Source of the DNA: Ecdyonurus torrentis
Lineage: Eukaryota > Arthropoda > Insecta > Ephemeroptera > Heptageniidae
Direction: 5' to 3'
Assembly (NCBI GenBank): GCA_949318235.1
Contig: OX439128.1
Coordinates: forward strand, 47,395,030-47,459,029
Length of the DNA stretch: 64,000 nt
Part shown: one piece after another, positions 1-12,285 of the stretch
Position numbering within the stretch: position 1 is the stretch's first letter
Layout of the letters: every line of letters begins with the position of its first letter
Made by a program: the position numbers and the translations under genes
Notes under the pieces: model-generated
What the model was told of the DNA's origin: nothing
What the model saw: the letters and a program-made list of their open reading frames with translations, nothing else
Databases searched by the model: none

Positions 1-145
1 CTTGTTAGACTTGTGTATATGCACTACAGTACACAGTACAAACATACATACAGAGTAAATATACGTGCGCAAAATCATGTATTGTTCAAAGTACACATTA
101 TAATACAAAGTTGCAGTAATACTAGCACATTATTTATATTTGTTT

Positions 146-179
<34 letters not shown>

Positions 180-306
180 GTGCATGAAATATATACCTGT
201 GTATATTTTCGCAATCTTTATTATAAGCATTAAATTTATTATGGTATTCCACATGGAAAAAAAAAAGGTTACAAAATAAGTATGAACTATCAACCGCTTA
301 TCAGTA

Positions 307-333
307 ATCACGTGTATAGATATTACACGTGAT
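307..333. repeat. Short perfect palindrome with two CACGTG boxes
   Basis: A 10-base stem, ATCACGTGTA, is repeated inverted around a 7-base loop. Each arm contains CACGTG or its overlap. It could be a bHLH (E-box) site or chance. No function is shown. Confidence 0.4.
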
Positions 334-596
334 AATTTAAACGTGACATCGTGTTTGTGATCTCACTATTGAGTTCACGCTTAACTTGCAGGGTTGGCAT
401 CCGCGTCTGCCGTCTTGTTTGTGAGTAATTTATATTGGATATGACTGATGATGATTGTGCATCTTTAGGTTAAAGTTCAATGTGCAATAAACTTGATAGT
501 TCACGCCTTTACGTGTTGATTCTGATTGATTATTTTGCAATATAATCATTTATTATAAAAATACAAACAAAATTGACACGTGTTTTAAAGCGGTAC

Positions 597-950
597 TTAA
601 AAATAAGTCATTTTTGTTCTTCACTCGATATCAGTCGTTTATTTGGCTTTTCTAGCAAACGGGATAAGCGAGCCCCGCGAGGGTAAAGAGGAAAAATCTG
701 GCATAGTAGATTTCCTTTACTGTGTGAGTAAAAAATCTGTACACTTTTTTAGGTAAGCTTAGCAGGTAGAGCAAGGGTTACAATTTTTTTAATCTCATAG
801 TAGAGGGACATGTACTCTATATTGTTACCCTCGCGGGACTCGCTTATCCTGCCTCGCGGGACTCGCTTATCCCGCGGACTGAAAAAGTCAAATAAATGAC
901 TGATTGGTATTGCATTGTTTTAGAAAGTAACAAAAAATACTTATTTTTAG
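597..950. mobile_element. Hairpin MITE with long terminal inverted repeats in or before a LIPT1 intron
   Basis: The left arm runs from about 599 to 690 and the right arm from about 826 to 950. The arms share the blocks AAAAATAAGT, CAGTC(G/A)TTTATTTG and GGGATAAGCGAG(C/T)CCCGCGAG, inverted. The right arm carries a tandem duplication of the GATAAGCGAGTCCCGCGAG block (with one mismatch) at about 833-875. The middle is AT-rich and has no coding capacity. This is a non-autonomous hairpin element about 350 bp long. No clear target-site duplication was seen, so the transposase family is unknown. Confidence 0.75.
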
Positions 951-1028
951 GGTTACGTATCTCTTCAAGCAGTTTGAAAATATTGTACAGTATATAATTT
1001 TAATTATTATTTTTAATTATTTTTTCAG

Positions 1029-1239
1029 CGTGGTATTGAGACAAATGCAACGAGCAGCGTAAGATCTACAGTACGCAATTTATGTGAGCTGGAACCTGCT
1101 CTAAACATCCCACGCTTGATTGCTTCAGTTGGTCGAGAGTTCTTACGATCAGATGAAGAAGGACGTGACCGAGGCGAGGCCGCCATCTCTCGTCAACGTG
1201 GATTTACCCTCATCAATCCCACCAACGATTGGTTCCCTG
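1029..1239 (+). CDS. LIPT1: LIPT1 penultimate coding exon
   Basis: Frame 0 from the first base. It encodes about 70 residues from RGIETNATSS to NDWFP and ends with one base of a glycine codon (donor G|GTTAGT). The exon is far more GC-rich than its flanks and has no stop in this frame. The acceptor at 1021-1028 is preceded by a T-rich stretch. Confidence 0.88.
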
Positions 1240-2030
1240 GTTAGTTGTTTTACTATGGAAATATGTTAGAAAAACAACAACTACACTCATGTAAATTCAA
1301 AGTACATTATTTGCTATTTTTTTTTTTTTTTAATTAAATTTATTTGCAGCAGAGTCGTGATTTTAGCTTTGAAAGGTCCTTCGTTTCCGCTAGTGTTGCA
1401 TGTACAGCTCTGGCCAAAAGTTCCCGAAAGGGGCAGCGGCGGCCGCTGCGTTTTCTCATAAAGATAACATAGTGTGGTTGCGGGTTGCCTATGCAAATCG
1501 TTCGGGAACTTTTGGCCAGAGCTGTACATATTTTTATTTCTGAGAAATTGGATAATAACATGCACCCCCCCCCCCCCCTATTTAAATGTTTTACGGAATT
1601 TAGAGTCAAAGTTTACCTAATTTTGTTCAGTATACTTTAATATAAATACATACAATGTTTTATTTTCAATGCAGGACTTGAGAAGCTGAGGGCTGAGTTT
1701 GCTAGCTGGGCATGGCGTTATGGTAAAACACCCGACTTCACTGTAACTCGTGAATTCCCTGTGCCTCGTCAGTTTACTGTGTGTGACGAGGGCAATCTGA
1801 AGGTACAGATGCGCGTCAGCAAAGGCAGAATGGCTGCAGTAACTGTTGCCGTACCCCCTGGCTTTGTATCCGGCGCCCCTGAAGGTGAAGTATCTGTGAT
1901 TTCTGGTCTAGAAGGCCAGAAGTTTTCTGAAGATGCTGTAGCCGTCGTCGAGGAAGCATTTGCTAAGAAGGAGAAGTCCAGTGAGAAGAAGCGTTTTGTG
2001 GCAGATTGCGTGAGACGTGTGGTGCAGTGA
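1029..2030 (+). CDS. LIPT1: Lipoyltransferase 1, mitochondrial; C-terminal part, two exons (partial gene)
   Basis: In animals LIPT1 transfers lipoyl groups onto the E2 subunits of mitochondrial 2-oxoacid dehydrogenases. Two exons join in frame: 1029-1239 (after a TTTTTCAG acceptor, donor GTTAGT) and 1675-2030 (after an ATGCAG acceptor), giving 188 residues and a TGA stop. The translation shows family hallmarks of the LplA/LIPT1 second half: GIETNATSS (compare the GIxxNATAS block), LINPTNDWFPG, and the WAWRYGKTPDF block (family consensus WxWxYGKTPxF), followed by a variable C-terminal accessory domain. The first exon begins in phase 0, so upstream exons with the catalytic lysine domain and mitochondrial presequence must exist; most or all lie before the window. 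The C-terminus is rich in Lys/Glu. The intron carries a MITE. The gene runs tail-to-tail with the corin-like gene. Identity is by recall of family motifs, without a database search. Confidence 0.9.
1403..1526. mobile_element. Tc1/mariner-type MITE, family A, copy 1 (LIPT1 intron)
   Basis: A 124-bp element, counting the TA at each end. Its terminal inverted repeats start CAGCTCTGGCCAAAAGTTCC and are perfect for about 24 bases. The start CAGCTCTGG resembles Tc1-like MITE termini known in other animals. The interior is GC-rich (a GGCAGCGGCGGCCGCTGCG block) and non-coding. It sits inside the LIPT1 intron at 1240-1674. A second copy lies at 3828-3951. Confidence 0.88.
1565..1578 (+). repeat. Poly-C run in the LIPT1 intron
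   Basis: Fourteen consecutive C. It is unusual because nearly all homopolymers in the window are A or T. The only other long C run is at 19577-19594. Confidence 0.9.
1675..2030 (+). CDS. LIPT1: LIPT1 last coding exon
   Basis: It completes the split glycine codon, then continues LEKLRAEFASWAWRYGKTP through to VRRVVQ and TGA at 2028-2030. The open frame runs 118 codons. The acceptor GCAG at 1671-1674 follows a TTTATTTTCAAT tract. Confidence 0.9.
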
Positions 2031-2118
2031 CATCAATTTCAAGAGCCATAAAGTAGCAGAACGTCACAAACAAAATAACAAAAACATGTAACAATTTTGA
2101 TACATCATTGTGGGAAAA

Positions 2119-2133
2119 AATAAATCAAATAAA
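2119..2133 (+). promoter_or_regulatory. Overlapping polyadenylation signals for LIPT1
   Basis: Two AATAAA hexamers (2119-2124 and 2128-2133) lie about 90-100 bases after the LIPT1 stop, where a short 3' UTR would end. Other AATAAA copies occur further down (for example near 3375), but these are the first. In such AT-rich DNA the hexamer alone is weak evidence. Confidence 0.5.
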
Positions 2134-3661
2134 CAACCAAACTTGAAATCCAAATGGTGATAACTTATCATACGCATATAATTACGGTACTCTTTGCTTT
2201 TTATTCTCATTGATTTTGCTTTTATTTTAATATGGTGGTGGAATTAAAAAAAAAAAAAAAAAAAATGCATGGGTCATTTATTGTACCTGCCCCTTATTTC
2301 TCTAAATGCTGTAGCCCAGAAGTTTTCCCTTTCTTTCTCCTTCTTATAACAATTGGATAGTTTGTCCTTATACTTTTAGACTCGAGACAATTATTATTAT
2401 TATTAAGACCAAATTAATGCCTGACCCCCGCCCCCCATGCAAAACAGATACCACTACATATTACTTAATTATTCTTGTTCTGCTGTTTTTCAATGTTTGT
2501 CGTCTTATAAACTATAAAGCTTTTTGTTTTGTATTTAAATTTATTCCTAGCAAGAATATAATCATATCATGTATTAGTTTTATTGTCAAGCTTTGATTTC
2601 TTGCATAACTTGACAATAATTAAGTCTATTTTGTGTTTTATTCATTTTAATTAGAAGCGTATCATTATTATTATTATTATTATTTCCCCTAGGGTCGTGG
2701 CATTTCTTAGATCTGATAAAAAAAAAAGTTGAATACTTTAGACAAACGACCTATATTTTCTATGCTTGAGACTGAATTAATAAATATATTAATTGTATTC
2801 AAAAAAAAATATTGTATAAATTTCCTACCAAAATATTAATATTTGAAGCTTTTAACAATGTTCAAGCTGTATTTATGTATTTAAAAAAAAAAGTTACGCT
2901 GAGGTGATAATAATAACTGAGGAAAATTTTGCTGATTTAATTAGTGATCAAGTTGATAGCTTTTTATTGTTTTCTAATCGTAGTTAAATTTTGTGACTGT
3001 AAGTCACATATAGTCGTGTGAGCTTTACTAACTTTTTCGTGTCTAACATTTGGTGATTGTCACTAATCTTAATACTTATATTAACCATTATTATATTATG
3101 TATTGTATTAAATATTATTGTAATTGAAGGGGATGTCAATGCAATCTTAACATCTTAAAAGATGATAAATTTTATTAAAATAACAAAAATAATAAAATTA
3201 GATTTGACATGGTCATCTCGGGCTGTGTTTTCTTTTGGAAGAAAAAAAAAGTGTTCTAATTGCAGAGCCATATTTTTTGTTTGTTTATTTTGGCTAAGAA
3301 TTAATATAGAAGAACTGAATTTGTATTAATATTTTACGGATTTAATGTGTGTTTTCTGTTTTTACTACATGCAAATAAAGAATATATATATAAATAAAAA
3401 TATTGAAATTATTTGTTTTCAAACCTCCATTTAGTTTCAAATGTTAAAATTATATATTGTATAGCGTGTGTAGGAGCTGATATTTTAATATGAGATGTTT
3501 TATTATTATTCAATTTCAAATCAAGCAAGGGCTTTCTATGTACAGATACTGTGATATAAAATTTTATTCTATTGCCTTATCAGACATTTATAAGGAGCAA
3601 TATATAAAGAAACTTCTCCAATATAATATATAATGCATTGTGTTGCCTTAGGATAATGTAG
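2134..3661. other. Gene-free stretch downstream of LIPT1
   Basis: AT-rich sequence with short ATT trinucleotide tracts (about 2390-2405 and 2665-2685) and A runs (about 2246-2264). No open frame with coding character and no element with terminal repeats were recognised. Confidence 0.6.
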
Positions 3662-3822
3662 TACAGTCATTTTACTTAAAAATGAATTGATATTGGCTTA
3701 TGGCCACTCAATGCAATCAGATGGAGATTTCAGTTGACACAAAACTCTATGTAAATACATGTTATTCCCATATGCCAATAGATTTTTTTTTTTTTTTTTT
3801 TTTTTTTAATAAAATGACCGTA
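3662..3822. mobile_element. TA-flanked MITE, family B, copy 1
   Basis: It runs from the TA at 3662-3663 to the TA at 3821-3822. The ends are CAGTCATTTTACTTAAAAAT and its degraded inverse (TAATAAAATGACCG). The interior reads on the opposite strand to copy 2 at 50439-50594: both share the blocks TTGGC(T)TATGGCCA, CATCTGATTGCATTGA and ATGTTATTCCCATATGCCAATA. A run of about 26 T at 3782-3807 sits inside the right arm, where copy 2 has only six T. It lies 6 bp from the next element. Confidence 0.85.
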
Positions 3823-3827
3823 CTAGT

Positions 3828-3951
3828 TACAGCTCTGGACAAAAGTTCCCAAGCGGGGCAGCGACGGCCGTTGCGTTTTCTCATAAAGATAACATAGAGT
3901 GGTTGCGGGTTGCCTATGCAAATCGTTCGCGAACTTTTTGCCAGAATCACA
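3828..3951. mobile_element. Tc1/mariner-type MITE, family A, copy 2 (right end degraded)
   Basis: Same element as 1403-1526, in the same orientation. It begins with TA then CAGCTCTGGACAAAAGTTCC and shares the interior GGTTGCGGGTTGCCTATGCA exactly. The right terminal repeat is intact to TTTTTGCCAGA and then decays. It is inserted next to a family-B MITE with only 5 bp between them. Confidence 0.85.
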
Positions 3952-4763
3952 ATGGCTATACACATAGGTGAAGATAATATATTATATATATATATATATA
4001 AAATATACATATATTTATGACGCATTGACGAAATGATTTTACTTTGAAGCTAAATATAATTCTGCTGCTCATGCAGGGGCTAAACGCAACCCGCAGTGCT
4101 GGACTGCTCAAAGAGTTGCCTATTTCAAGGGTTTTCAAGTATAGGGATTAATGAATAAACATTATAATATAAAAAAACTTTTATTAAGAATTGAAATTAT
4201 ACACATACACAAATAATAGCTAAAAAGTATAGAAAAAAAAAGTATTTTTTTTTATCACTATAGAACCTCAGTTCATATTATAAAGTTCTATCAGAATGTT
4301 AGTGAAACCAATTTTTTTTCTTAATATTGGAAAAAAATATATAATACATTTATAAGAAAAGTTTTATGATAATATTTATTATAATATTTACAATAAAATT
4401 CTAAAAAAAATCGTTCATAATCGATTTTAGAATGTAAAAATACCTTTTTTGTTTTAAAGGAGTCTTTTTTGAGACCAATGTCAGCAGCATTAAAGATGTT
4501 TAATAGTACTGCACAATAAAAAATATCTACGATCTACATTGATGTGGAAAATATAAAAAGTTTGTAAATCTCACAAAGTTTATAATGTCACAATTATAAA
4601 ATAACAATAAAAAAAATATATGTTGTGAAAAAGATGGATATTATTTTGATATTAGATGATCGAAGAAGTTAATGTCGAAATAATTATTTTTCTTCTCAGC
4701 TTTTTTTTTATGACAAATGAAAAGAAATGAATTTATGAAACATCATTCCAGTCGTCGTCGTCG

Positions 4764-4798
<35 letters not shown>

Positions 4799-5433
4799 AG
4801 ATTATTGAGTTAAAGTTTTGACCGTGGCTGAAGTGAGATTACAATTCAGATGAATATAATAATAATAAAAAAAAGAGAAGTCACGGTCAAAACTCTTTCC
4901 CTTACATTCGTTTGTCTGACAGCATTATTACAATCGAATTAAAATTTTAGAACATTTAATTTAAACTGTAGAAAGAATTGTTTAATAAATTTAGAGAAAA
5001 AGTCACGAAATTTTAATAATCTCTGTTATTAAAAACGTTTTGCTGTTTTTATCAAACATTTTTTTAAGTAAAATTACTTATTAAAAATACATTAACATAC
5101 TTTTTTTTCCAGCTGTGAATAGAATATAGATTTTCAATTATAATCTACAAAACATTTAACTTGTACTAATAATAACTACTAAAAATAATTTAAATAAAAT
5201 CTTCTTTTTTTTTAGAAACTTTACTTTTCCATACATAAAAATTGAATCTCTCTTTTTTTCTATCTTTTGAATGATCAAAACATAATAACCGGAATTGCAA
5301 AAAATGATTTGTAATTTTAAATCTGACATAATTTTGTATTAAAGTTCCTATGTATTACTTATTTAAAAAAAAGTTAATAATAATATTCTTTTTCTTTTCT
5401 TAGAGGCAGACTCGAGATCTTTAAGTTAGTGAT
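3952..5433. other. Tail-to-tail intergenic region of LIPT1 and the corin-like gene
   Basis: Mostly AT-rich, with a T27 run at about 4768-4794. It should contain the 3' UTR of the - strand gene. Candidate poly(A) hexamers read on the - strand are ATTAAA at 4981-4986 and AATAAA at 4375-4380. No SRCR or trypsin-like reading frame was seen here on the - strand. Confidence 0.5.
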
Positions 5434-5606
5434 CTAGGAAGGAGGACAGACAGCCTCATCTTCGCCTCGTGAACAGTTCTGGATGCCGTCACAAAGTTGC
5501 GCAGACTCGATGCAAGCACCGTCGAGACAGCGCGCCTGACCGGGTCGACACGCTGGCGGCGCACGAGCATTGGTGACAATAGGAGGTGGTGGTGACCGGA
5601 GCGAAG
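5434..5606 (-). CDS. Corin-like gene, last coding exon (LDLa repeat 2 and stop)
   Basis: A proline-rich linker precedes the second LDLa repeat: [20 protein letters not shown], then [15 protein letters not shown]. Six cysteines and the acidic calcium site are intact. PPS and TAG (5434-5436) follow at once. No good donor lies between the last cysteine and the stop that could extend the protein towards a protease domain. Confidence 0.88.
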
Positions 5607-7753
5607 CTACAACAACAAACCAGAAAGTATATAATTTTAATGTTGCTAAAAGTATATCTATAATTATGAAACAGGCTATAACTCATTATTTCTTAATCTT
5701 AAAAATATGATTTAAAATCTTACGTGTACTCAAATTTCTGCATCCTCTTTCATCAGAACTATCGTTACAATCATCACGAGTGTCACATCGCCATTGTGGT
5801 GGTACACATGCACCTGAGGATGCACATCTCATGCTGGGTGCATCGCAGTCTGAAATTAAATCATAAAATAAATGTATAAGTTTTTTTTTTTCTTCTGCAA
5901 TTTTGCAATTGTTATTTTACCTTGAGTGAGGTCAACGCAAACTGTCGAGTCACGTGAATCGGGGTATCTCTGACAATCAAACTCAGTACCGAGTCCAAGA
6001 GTAGCTAACAAAAATTCACCACACTCAGATACAGCAGCTGGGAAACAATAGAAAAACATCATTTCGTGAGATTTCAGTTATATTAATCATTGAGCATCAA
6101 ATTAGCATTAGGATCGAATTACCTTGGCAAGCTGCTCTGCAGGGTTGCAGTACGCGGTTATCTGGTTGACACGGAGGTTCAAGCAAAGCACAGAGAAGTT
6201 GACGAGCTGCAAGACGACAAGCACCTCGTGCCACGTGAGCGAAGCCAAGTGCTCCTGCCGCTGCTTCTAGTCCTGCAGTAGCGGCTCCAACTGCACCTGT
6301 TTGTAGCGTCGTCAGGTCATAGGGTAGCACACCACGGCATGCTTCCAGACGTGGCGAGTGACACAGAGCGCTTGCTGCAAATATTATAGCTCAGTTACAT
6401 CGTTTGATTGTACATTTGACGGTTTCAGTTTTAATATATTCTATGAGAATGTGATTTTTCTTACAATTATAATACTAACTTATCTTGGCATGTGAAATTA
6501 TTTATAGTTTACTTTCAAAGTACATGAGTTCAAAGTTAAAGGTTCAAAACCAAGTTGCAAAAAACAATAAGCAAATTAAAATTTGGATATAGCTAGATAT
6601 ATTTTTAAATACTAAATATATAATTATATACGTGTAAAAGTGATGCACACATTTTATATTGCTTCATAACTCAATAAACTTGCTAATTTGTTTTAATGAT
6701 AATAACATAAAGCTATGATAAATAACAACATACATTATATTGAGAAACGAGCAACTAAAAAACAAAAGAATTTTGCAAATCACAAAGATTATGGCGTGGC
6801 AATAATGTAATATTATACTGACTCTCTGTGGTATTGTTATGAGAAATCGTGACAGCGCTGCTCAGAGCCGAGGGCAAAGTTGGAGACACGTGAACAGGTG
6901 ATGTAGTTGTGAAGCGGTTAGGTGTTGAGGAGCGAACCTAAGGGACAAAAAAAAAAAAAAAAAAAAAAAACACGACAAGATACATCAGTCAAAGCAAAAA
7001 TAGCATTTTTTTTTTTTTTTTTTTACTGTCCTAGAAAAAAATGAGAGAATATTATTTATGCGTGAACTAACAAAGAAAACTATTGAGATAATAAATTAAT
7101 GACAACCATGTCCAAAATGAAACTTGATCATTTAAATTTATTTTTTATCTAAACTACAGCGTCTTGATCATTAAAACTATATGCATATATTTTTAGAATT
7201 AAATATTGATTACTGTCATTATGATATATTTATATATATACCTCTCCAGTGTTTGTAAGTTCTTCGCGGAACCAGTGAGGGACAAATCCTGCGGTCACAA
7301 CATCTCCAGGGTTAACAGAGGGAGGAGGTTGGTAAGGTTGATAAGATACAACGATGTCTTTGAAAAGTGGTTCCTCTTCTTCTGCTCCATCTTTTACATA
7401 CTGAGGTGTTGAAGAACTGCTAACCACATATTTTTCTGTCGATCGTGCTGTCACATCTGTAAATATTTTTGTCATATTAAATCTGATATAAGATATTAAT
7501 CTAAAATGAATTTTGTGGTTACACAACATACTCGTACAATACTGATGTTAATAAATATTATATTTAATATATTGGCAAATATTATATAGAATTATTTTAA
7601 TTGTAATAATAAAGCATTAAGTACTACATACTAAATTATATGTGTATTGCTGCAAAAACTGTGTAGTGTATTTAAAAATAAATACAAGCTACATTATTAA
7701 TGTGTCTTAATTTTAATGAAGATGAACGTCGGTATATAACCAAATTAGTTGCG

Positions 7754-7814
<61 letters not shown>

Positions 7815-9551
7815 CTCACTCTGTCTCTTATTTCACAAACAAGTTTAACGAAGAAAGCTGTAAAATGGATGTTCTTTTTTTAAAAAACCCTAACCTTAGA
7901 GGTCAAAGCTTTTTTTCATCGTTGTAATACAAAAAAAAATGTAGTTTATTAATTTAATATTAATGATTCAAACTATTAACATCACTAATACTAATAGTTT
8001 ATTATAATGACTTATAATTATAAAATCATTTTAGACTGCACACATATATACATATATTTTAATAATCTATTATCATTATTATTATGAAGAAGAAAGAAAG
8101 AAGAAAAAAAAAAAGACGTCTGACTGAATTTATTTAGATTATATTGCAAGGCATAAAAAGTTAGATAGAAAGTGGTGGTCATTAGAGTCTTTGCAGCACC
8201 TTGTATATTTATTATTAGCCACATATTTAATCATTTAAAACTATAAGTAAAAAGCTTATTGTTTGTCTGTTTTTCTCGATAAATTGTAAATTATACTAAT
8301 TTATAATTTCTCTAATGTCATTCGTAGAAGTAATTTAATCATAATACAAGAAAACGTTCAAAGTCACATTTTGTGATCTGATTATTAATATTATTATTGT
8401 TTTTAAAGTATAAAAAGTGTTTTTTCATAAAAAAAAGAAACTTTTGTTGCAATATAATAATAAGACGACTAGAAAAAAAAGGTGAGTAATACGAACCTTT
8501 ATTAGTCCCTTGTGTAGGAGCAGGTCTTGGTGGAGGTGGTACATAAGAAGGCATCTTTTTATCAATAATATTACGAGTTGTTGCTTCAGCTATGCGAGCT
8601 CTGCTCTGTTCAGCAGGTCCTGACGAATCCGCTGTTAATACGATAAAAATGAAAATAACGTGCTAACATAGAATAAAACAATAAATAGAATTACATCAAC
8701 TTTTGTTTTTTAAATATATATTTTACCCTACTTTTTTTTATAAATATATTTAAATTGATGAGCATATAATTACCAAGTAAAAGGAAGTAGGCGATAGCGC
8801 CAAGTAATAGAAGAAGTGCGAGTAGAGCTGCGGCAGCCGTAAGCAGAGCTGATGCCAAAGACACACCGCGACGTGCACGACAACAACATTTGGTGCCTGT
8901 GGGGCCATCCTCAGGGTTGGAAGGGCTTTCAGCACGATAAATTGGCAATCGACCAGGGCCCTGGAAATAAATATTATATATTTACATATATTTATATAAA
9001 TACTGTATGTTTTGAGAAAGTATAGACATGTGTCACATCGAATATTGATTGAATGCCAGGATATTGGAAGATTTTTTTTCTTTCTATTATGTCTGATCAA
9101 CTTATTCCTGCCAAGCTGGATTTCATATTTTAAGTGGTGATTATAATTTTCAACAGCTATACTATATACTTATTTTTATATATACTCAATAAATAAATGA
9201 ATTGTTAAATCAATACATTGTAAGATACATTTTATACTGAAATACTGATAAATCAATAATCAACCAATGAATCGATTCACTAAGGTACTTAACCAACCAA
9301 CCTATACTAATCATTAAGTCAATTAACCCCCATCCTAAAACCATCCATATAATAACACAGTATATAAGATAATTTTTACACGAACGGTTGTACCAAAATT
9401 TTGAAACCAAATTAAGCATTGAATATCTTGTATTTTTAAACTACTTGCACGTGCTCTTAAATGGCAAAAGATGTAATATAGATAATTATAAAGTATACTG
9501 AATATAAACATCAAGTACAATTTTTATAATTGGAAATTAAATGTAGTTAAC

Positions 9552-9643
<92 letters not shown>

Positions 9644-12243
9644 TTTAATCTATATACAAAAACCCTCAATGCATACACAATATTATACTTCCAAATAAAG
9701 TATAAGCTATAAGCAGAGCAACATACATATTATAATTTAACTAAAAATTTGATCTAGTTATTGTGAAAAATATATTATATAGCATACAACAACTACTTTT
9801 ACCATAATAAAATAATTGATTATTAATAACAATATTTAATATATATTTAAATATTTATTTCTTTTAAGTTAATTAATTCATACGTAAAAAAATTAAAACT
9901 ATCAATAATTTATAAATATTAATACTACAGGGTAAATATTAATGTTAATAACAATCATTATGAATATGAAATTATAATTATTTATATTCATACCATCCTC
10001 GTCAGTGTAAATGAATTTAAATATTTAAAAAAAAAAAAAAGTTATAGGGATATTATATTTAATTGTTAAAGTGTGTCATTGAATAATTTATATACAGTTA
10101 ATAGCAGACATATTAGAGCAATTTATGAATGCTGCGTGCACAAGTGAGCGAGCGAGAGTGCCACATATTCATGAATGATAGCCCTCGAGGCGCCGTGGCG
10201 CCTAAGGTTTAAATCTTTTCAGACGACTATTTTCTCTCCAGCAGCTTCTGACTTTTATAACTACTGACTTCTTCTCTTTTTTTATGTATAGATTTTTTTT
10301 ATAATATCAATACCAAATTGAATTTCCCTCCATAATTTTTTACAGAGAGAGAGAGAGAGACTGATGCTAATATAAATACATAAATCAATAGTTACATTAA
10401 AGGTAGAATAAAACAATTGTTTATTGCTGTACCTCTAAAAATGTAATGTGTAAATGTATGCGTAACAAACGCAAAATTTTATTCATCAAATATTAATCCA
10501 GAGAAAAGTTAAAAATCATCACCGCCACCATCCTCCCCAACAAAATAATAAGGTTATTCAGAGTTGTTGAAAATAGCATAAATTTTGGAGTAATTTGGTT
10601 TTCAACAATAATTCTTTCAATGTTCTAAAAATGGACCATTTTAAAACACAAATAAATTCTTATTTAAAAAAAAAATGAAAATGAAAATTTTGAAGTTATT
10701 TTAGTATTTTATACAGGACAACACTATCTCACTATAGTGCTATATTGTCACTATATCTACTCTCTAGTGCCTATAGTGCTATAATTGCTATCTCACTATA
10801 TTCACTAAATTCACATTCAAAGATGCATTCAATGCAAGGTTTATATAGAGATAAACCTTGCATTCAATGTTCACTATATTTCACTATATATTATATTCAC
10901 TTTAACAAGAGTGTACAATAAAATAATGAGAAAGTATTATAGTAAAAATACTGTGACTATATATAAATAATGTGTAGTTAATTTTGAGGAAGTTGGCTTT
11001 ATTTATAGGTTGGGTATTTTGAACTGAGAGGAATAGCCACAAATTTTACATAAAAGATAATAGTATATTATTAAGTTTGTTGATCTTTTATTTCAATTCA
11101 TTTCTCTAAGTTGTTTAAAAATTCAGAGAAAATCTGTATATTTTTCTATAATATTTATTGACTCGCCCTTCCGGGATATTGTTTTATTTGAATAAAGAAT
11201 TTCTAAACTTAAAAGTACATAATATTCTCTTTTTTTAATGGCCGTATCCAATCGCATTTTTAATTCCTTTATTATTCCTAAAAGAATTAAGAGGAAATTT
11301 AATTTCTTACATAATATTTTATTTCTATATTAACCGTCAATTAATATATGACAAAATGTTTAAAATTGAACACAAATAGAAGGATATTTAGATTTAGATG
11401 CTTGTATTAAATTTATTTCAGACCGTTAAAAAATTATGCCATAAATTAATTAAATTTTCTAAAAAAAAAAAAAAAAAAAAATGCAACCCTTGCAGTAAAA
11501 AGTAAAGTAAGACACTGCAATGCGTTATAAATTTATAAAAAAAGTGAATGTATTTTGTTTTTATAATTTTCAATAATTTTATCATTAGTAGTTATTTTAT
11601 ATAATAAAATATATCATATATTGTAAAGGGCGTGCATTAAAAGCCTATAGGTTATAAGAACAATAATATATAAGGTGATGGCCATCCGCGCCCGCCTGCC
11701 CTACCGGCTTATTCACCGCGTATATCTTATAATATACGTTTGCCTTTCACCCATCACGAATAATACTGATTCACACCTATAAAGAAACTTGCATGGTCCA
11801 GAATTGAGTCCTTATATGAAGTATACGATACAAGAAGTTTTCTTTGTTGCGGGCGTCGACATTTTATAAAATACATAAAAAAAAAAACAGTACAGTTCAA
11901 TGCATCAGAATCACGTATGTTTTGAAAACCCAGCCCACCCTGGCGGATACAACAAACCAGACTCTTCATCTTCTTCTTTCTTTCTTTCTTTTTACATATT
12001 GCTTACAAAATTATATTTCAAAATTATAATTACCTTTAATATGTTATTGCTTAATATATTATATTATGATTTTTAATCTCTATAATAATATTCGTGCATG
12101 CTAAAAATATATATCTTCTCTTTTTTAATAATTGGTGCATCAAATTTAATGTTTGATATTTTAAATATAATGAAAGGCTGCTCTTATAGAAGTTTATGGT
12201 TTAGTGGAGCTGTGCGATTATTATGTATTGCAAAATCAAATAC

Positions 12244-12285
<42 letters not shown>

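Noticed and set aside
6090..6281. 63-residue open frame on + over the Frizzled exon
   Set aside because: Antisense shadow of the - strand exon, which has the ten-cysteine domain and correct splice sites. The open frame at 7206-7412 is likewise a shadow of exon 4.
8189..8209. Possible mariner-like terminus (TACAAGGTGCTGCAAAG on -)
   Set aside because: No inverted partner found nearby, and the motif is short.
11754..11969. Open frame on - with [10 protein letters not shown], resembling the C-terminal GGLGxRN motif of LINE reverse transcriptases
   Set aside because: Only about 15 residues match, with nothing recognisable on either side. It may be a tiny LINE relic but cannot be supported.
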